Below, in pieces: positions 61,062-64,000 of a DNA stretch of 64,000 nucleotides. The position numbers and the translations under genes are program-made. The notes under the pieces are model-generated. The model had not been told where the DNA came from. It made no database searches and worked only from the letters and a program-made list of their open reading frames with translations. Position 1 is the stretch's first letter; the number at the start of each line of letters is the position of its first letter. Source of the stretch: JAEYFP01 sp964579795 (lineage in GTDB: Bacteria; Bacillota; Clostridia; Lachnospirales; Lachnospiraceae); the NCBI GenBank assembly GCA_964579795.1, contig CAZOHM010000009.1, forward strand, positions 1 to 64,000, written 5' to 3'.

Positions 61062-62415
61062 CCTTCCATACACCTTTAAAATAAAAAAAGAGTGAAAGTA
61101 TAGTAGAAATGCTCCAGCCGATTGGCCACGAATACCAGATTCCGTTTACACCAAACGGAGCAGCTAGAACAAAAGATAAAATAACACGCAATATTAAATC
61201 TGAAAAGGTAGTAGCCATAAATGCTTTGACAGCGCCTGCACCACGAAGAACTCCATCTGCCATGAGCTTGAGGCAGATGACAAAATAGAAGGGAGATACA
61301 CATCTTAAAAATGTGATTCCTGTATGAAGTGCCAGATCGCTTTCTGCTGAGAGAAAGAGAAGAATCATATATTTCGGGAAAAAGAAGAAGACAATAAAAA
61401 ATGGAAGGGCAATCATAAGTGCAAAAGTTACAGAAGCCTTAAAGCCATCTTTGACTCGGTCTGTTTTGCCGGCTCCAATGTTTTGCGCAGCAAAGCTGGA
61501 AATACCATTACCAAGTGTGGAAAAGCTTGTAATCATAAAGGTATTTAGCTTGATTGCAGCAGAATATCCAGCAATAATTGAAGAACCATAAGCATTAATC
61601 AGAGACTGAATAAAGATATTTCCAATAGAAACAAAGCTTTGCTGCAGAATGCTTGGGATTGCAATACTGGCTATTTTACCAAGCATGGGGAACGAGAAGA
61701 GGGCAGCAGTAATTGTAGTTGTATTTGTAGATGTAGTTGAGGCTGTCGAGTCTGTATCAATAGAGGAAAGTCTTTTTAGAACTGTGACAAATGACAAAAG
61801 GCAAGAAATACCCTGTGCAATAAAGGTCGCCCATGCAACACCTGCAACACCCCAGTGAAAGATTGCGACAAAGAGCAGATCGAGAAGTATGTTTCCGACA
61901 GAAGAAGCAATCAGAAAGTATAAAGGCGTTTTGGAATCGCCAAGAGAGGTGAAAATTCCTGTGGAAATATTATATAGAAACAGAAATAGAAAGCCTCCAA
62001 TATAAATTTTTAGGTAAAGCTCTCCATCAGAAAAAATATTGGACGGTGTTTTGATAAGCAGCATAAGACCCTTAGAACCAAGCAACCCGGCAATTGTTAA
62101 AATAATTGATAAAATAACAGATGATATCAAAGTTGTTGTAACTGCAGTTTTCATTTTTATATATTGTTTTCCACCAAACAGCTGTGAAATGATGACAGAG
62201 CATCCAATATTTGAGCCTACGGCAATTGCCATAAAAATCATTGTAATCGGATAAGAAGCACCTACTGCGGCAAGTGCATCTTCCCCTGCGAATTTTCCGG
62301 CTATAACGCTGTCAGCAATATTGTAAAGCTGTTGAAAAATAACACTTAGAAACATAGGCATTGTAAAATGCCATAGAATAGATTGCGGGTTGCCGCAGGT
62401 CAGATCTTTTGTCAT
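61051..62415 (-). CDS. MATE family efflux transporter
   Basis: A 454-aa transporter with twelve membrane segments in two MATE repeats. Family stretches include FQQLYNIADSVIAGKFAGEDALAAVGASYP (in parts) near residue 25 and QNIGAGKTDRVKDGFKAS near 320. It exports cationic compounds using a Na+ or H+ gradient. GGAGG lies seven bases before the ATG, and it overlaps the aldo/keto reductase gene by four bases. Confidence 0.92.
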   Translation of the reverse strand: MTKDLTCGNPQSILWHFTMPMFLSVIFQQLYNIADSVIAGKFAGEDALAAVGASYPITMIFMAIAVGSNIGCSVIISQLFGGKQYIKMKTAVTTTLISSVILSIILTIAGLLGSKGLMLLIKTPSNIFSDGELYLKIYIGGFLFLFLYNISTGIFTSLGDSKTPLYFLIASSVGNILLDLLFVAIFHWGVAGVAWATFIAQGISCLLSFVTVLKRLSSIDTDSTASTTSTNTTTITAALFSFPMLGKIASIAIPSILQQSFVSIGNIFIQSLINAYGSSIIAGYSAAIKLNTFMITSFSTLGNGISSFAAQNIGAGKTDRVKDGFKASVTFALMIALPFFIVFFFFPKYMILLFLSAESDLALHTGITFLRCVSPFYFVICLKLMADGVLRGAGAVKAFMATTFSDLILRVILSFVLAAPFGVNGIWYSWPIGWSISTILSLFFYFKGVWKVNL

Positions 62416-63347
62416 TTTGCAGCCTCCAGTGATTCGTCAAGCTGTGAAAGCCTGGAGCAGCCAACAATTGCAAAGCCGTTTAATTCATTCTCTATAATAT
62501 GATTCAAGACAATGTGCGAAGGTGTCGCTCCTGTTTGACTGCACATGTGAAGAAGTGATTGATAACGGCTGATATTTTCTTTGCAGAGAAAATCCTTGTG
62601 CTTTTCGGCAATATCGGACAAATCAGGTTGGTATCCACATGAAAAAATACCATGTCCCTGAGAGGAATATGCAAATACCGGAATGTTTGCTTGAATATAA
62701 GCTTGATAATTTTCAAGCTGATCATCCATGCAGACAAGAGTATCATCATGCAACATAGCGTTTGTACAATAGACATAGCTCCATTGAATTTCAGAAACGG
62801 AAAAAGGTGTTTTACCATGAGATCTGGCATATTTATTTGCTTCAAGAATACGTGACAGCTTCCAATTTGAAGCACCAAGCATTTTAATTTGACCTTTTTT
62901 TACAAGCTCGTGCAGCGCATCCATAATGATGTTTACTGGTACAGATTCATCATCTCTGTGCAGAAAATAGATATCTATATAGTCAGTTTGCAGAAAATGC
63001 TGACTATCGGCAAAATCAGAAAAAATGTTTTCAGGACTGATTCTGGAAGCATGCAAATTTGAGAAGGGTGGATGTCCTCCCTTCGTAATCAAGACAACCT
63101 TTTCCCGGCAGTTTCTCTCTTTCATCCACGCACCAACACATGTTTCACTTGCATCTCTTCCTTTAGGAAGCCAGCTGCTGTAAACCCTTGCTGTGTCAAT
63201 GACATTACCGCCCATTTCAAAATAGCGATCCATAATTTGAAATGAATCTTTCGATGACATAGTTGAACCAAATGGAACAGTACCAAGAATTAATTTTGAA
63301 AGACAGTGAGTATTTCCGTTTCCATCTTTAATATATCCATGCTTCAT
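62412..63347 (-). CDS. aldo/keto reductase family protein
   Basis: A 311-aa NAD(P)H-dependent oxidoreductase with the AKR catalytic tetrad visible: Asp and Tyr in DTARVYSSW, Lys in VLITKGG and His in YFLHRDD. The nucleotide-site region is near the C-terminus (FAIVGCSRLSQLDE). The ATG at 63347 follows GGATGG at eight bases; an alternative at 63359 lacks a clear site. It leads the operon with the MATE exporter. Substrate unknown. Confidence 0.85.
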   Translation of the reverse strand: MKHGYIKDGNGNTHCLSKLILGTVPFGSTMSSKDSFQIMDRYFEMGGNVIDTARVYSSWLPKGRDASETCVGAWMKERNCREKVVLITKGGHPPFSNLHASRISPENIFSDFADSQHFLQTDYIDIYFLHRDDESVPVNIIMDALHELVKKGQIKMLGASNWKLSRILEANKYARSHGKTPFSVSEIQWSYVYCTNAMLHDDTLVCMDDQLENYQAYIQANIPVFAYSSQGHGIFSCGYQPDLSDIAEKHKDFLCKENISRYQSLLHMCSQTGATPSHIVLNHIIENELNGFAIVGCSRLSQLDESLEAAK

Positions 63348-63441
63348 AAAATACACCATCCAATCATATAATAGTATCATGCTGTATTTCATTCTGCTTT
63401 TTTTTGTTCATAATGTCAAGAGTTCAGATGAGAATAAAAAA

Positions 63442-63491
63442 CAAACAATTGTTCGAAAATGATTGAAAACAGAACAAATGTTTACTATAAT
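63442..63491 (+). promoter_or_regulatory. SOS-type promoter with two LexA boxes
   Basis: TTGAAA (63463-63468), 17-base spacer, TATAAT (63486-63491). The spacer holds GAACAAATGTTT (63472-63483), which fits the Gram-positive LexA box GAAC-N4-GTTY. A second box, CAAACAATTGTTCG (63442-63455), differs from CGAAC-N4-GTTCG at one base and lies just upstream of the -35. Confidence 0.8.
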
Positions 63492-63541
63492 ATGAATACA
63501 GGACATGTGAGTACATATTAATACAAACGGAGAATTGGGTG

Positions 63542-64000
63542 ATGGGAATGGATTATAGAGTTCAGCAGGACATGACTGTTATGGATAAACTTATGATTTT
63601 GACAGATGCGGCCAAGTATGATGTTGCCTGTACAAGCAGCGGTATTGATCGCTCAGGTGATGGAAAGGGAATAGGAAATGCTATCAAAAGTGGTATTTGT
63701 CACAGCTTCTCAGCTGATGGACGTTGTATTTCTCTTTTGAAAATTCTATTCACAAATGAATGCATCTATAACTGTAAGTACTGTATTAATCGCTCTGAGA
63801 ATGATATCAAGAGAGTAGCATTTACCCCTGACGAGGTATGTGAACTTACAATGGAGTTTTATAGAAGAAACTATATTGAGGGATTGTTTTTAAGCTCCGG
63901 TATCATGCGTAATCCAGATTATACAATGGACTTGATTTATCAGACAGTTAAGAAACTTAGAACAGAGCATCATTTTCAGGGATATATTCATGTTAAGGCA
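63542..64000 (+). CDS. putative DNA modification/repair radical SAM protein (5' part)
   Basis: The first 153 codons of a radical SAM protein; the window ends inside the gene. The N-terminus (KLMILTDAAKYDVACTSSG in parts, GICHSFSADGRCISLLKIL) and the cluster motif CIYNCKYC (CxxxCxxC, about residues 80-87) are those of the family often encoded beside a uracil-DNA-glycosylase-like protein. LexA boxes at the promoter support a DNA damage role. ATG 63542 follows CGGAG; ATG 63548 is also possible. Confidence 0.85.
   Translation, partial: MGMDYRVQQDMTVMDKLMILTDAAKYDVACTSSGIDRSGDGKGIGNAIKSGICHSFSADGRCISLLKILFTNECIYNCKYCINRSENDIKRVAFTPDEVCELTMEFYRRNYIEGLFLSSGIMRNPDYTMDLIYQTVKKLRTEHHFQGYIHVKA

Overview
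The window is low-GC Gram-positive DNA, most probably from an endospore-forming gut clostridium of the Lachnospiraceae. This is an inference. It rests on an alpha/beta-type small acid-soluble spore protein, AGGAGG-type ribosome binding sites, LacI-controlled starch-sugar genes, lipoproteins with LAGC lipoboxes and alanine/glutamate-rich tethers, LexA boxes of the GAAC-N4-GTTY type, and the Firmicutes gene order tig-clpP-clpX-lon-engB. The genus cannot be fixed from the sequence. There is one run of ten N (31441-31450), inside clpP. I see no prophage, insertion sequence or CRISPR array.

Region 1 (1-9032) is a sugar island. It holds an LsrB/RhaS-like ABC transporter (binding protein, double ATPase, two permeases), a divergent LacI regulator fused to a second solute-binding domain, a URO-D-family protein and an L-rhamnose mutarotase. 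The transporter promoter and the URO-D promoter carry nearly the same bipartite site at the same distance upstream of the -35, which suggests one regulon, possibly activated. Region 2 (9181-17396) holds a YitT membrane protein, tRNA-Leu, a TetR/RnfC-like pair, a PadR-DUF1700-DUF4097 operon, a zinc-ribbon membrane protein, and an RsbW-like/STAS/LacI operon.

Region 3 (17634-27243) is a maltodextrin utilisation cluster: alpha-glucan phosphorylase, MalE/F/G-type importer, 4-alpha-glucanotransferase and a LacI regulator, interrupted by an EamA exporter. Region 4 (27245-39151) is mainly housekeeping: CYTH protein, DJ-1 protein, SASP, ECF S component, trigger factor, ClpP, ClpX, Lon, EngB, AI-2E-type membrane protein, TruA and a CDF metal transporter, many of them overlapping and so probably co-translated.

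Region 5 (39158-44241) is a BmpA/NupOPQ-like nucleoside ABC importer. Region 6 (44329-51219) holds an SH3-domain envelope protein, a Bce-type antimicrobial-peptide sensing and detoxification module (response regulator, kinase, ATPase, permease) and a TetR gene whose leader holds six 13-bp tandem repeats. Region 7 (51431-57167) encodes a metallophosphoesterase, a response regulator with a pseudo-receiver, a large hybrid kinase and an MFS permease in one tight operon. Region 8 (57168-64000) has a probable yybP-ykoY manganese riboswitch before mntP, a DUF2975/XRE/DUF4173 operon with an unusual phased repeat upstream, a MATE/aldo-keto reductase pair, and the start of an SOS-type (LexA-boxed) radical SAM DNA-repair gene cut by the window edge.

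The observations I would follow first are the LacI-SBP fusion with its paired operators, the regularly spaced GATATATC sites before padR, the 13-bp array before the TetR gene at 50304, the phased TTACAA-like array before the DUF2975 gene, and the tandem LexA boxes.
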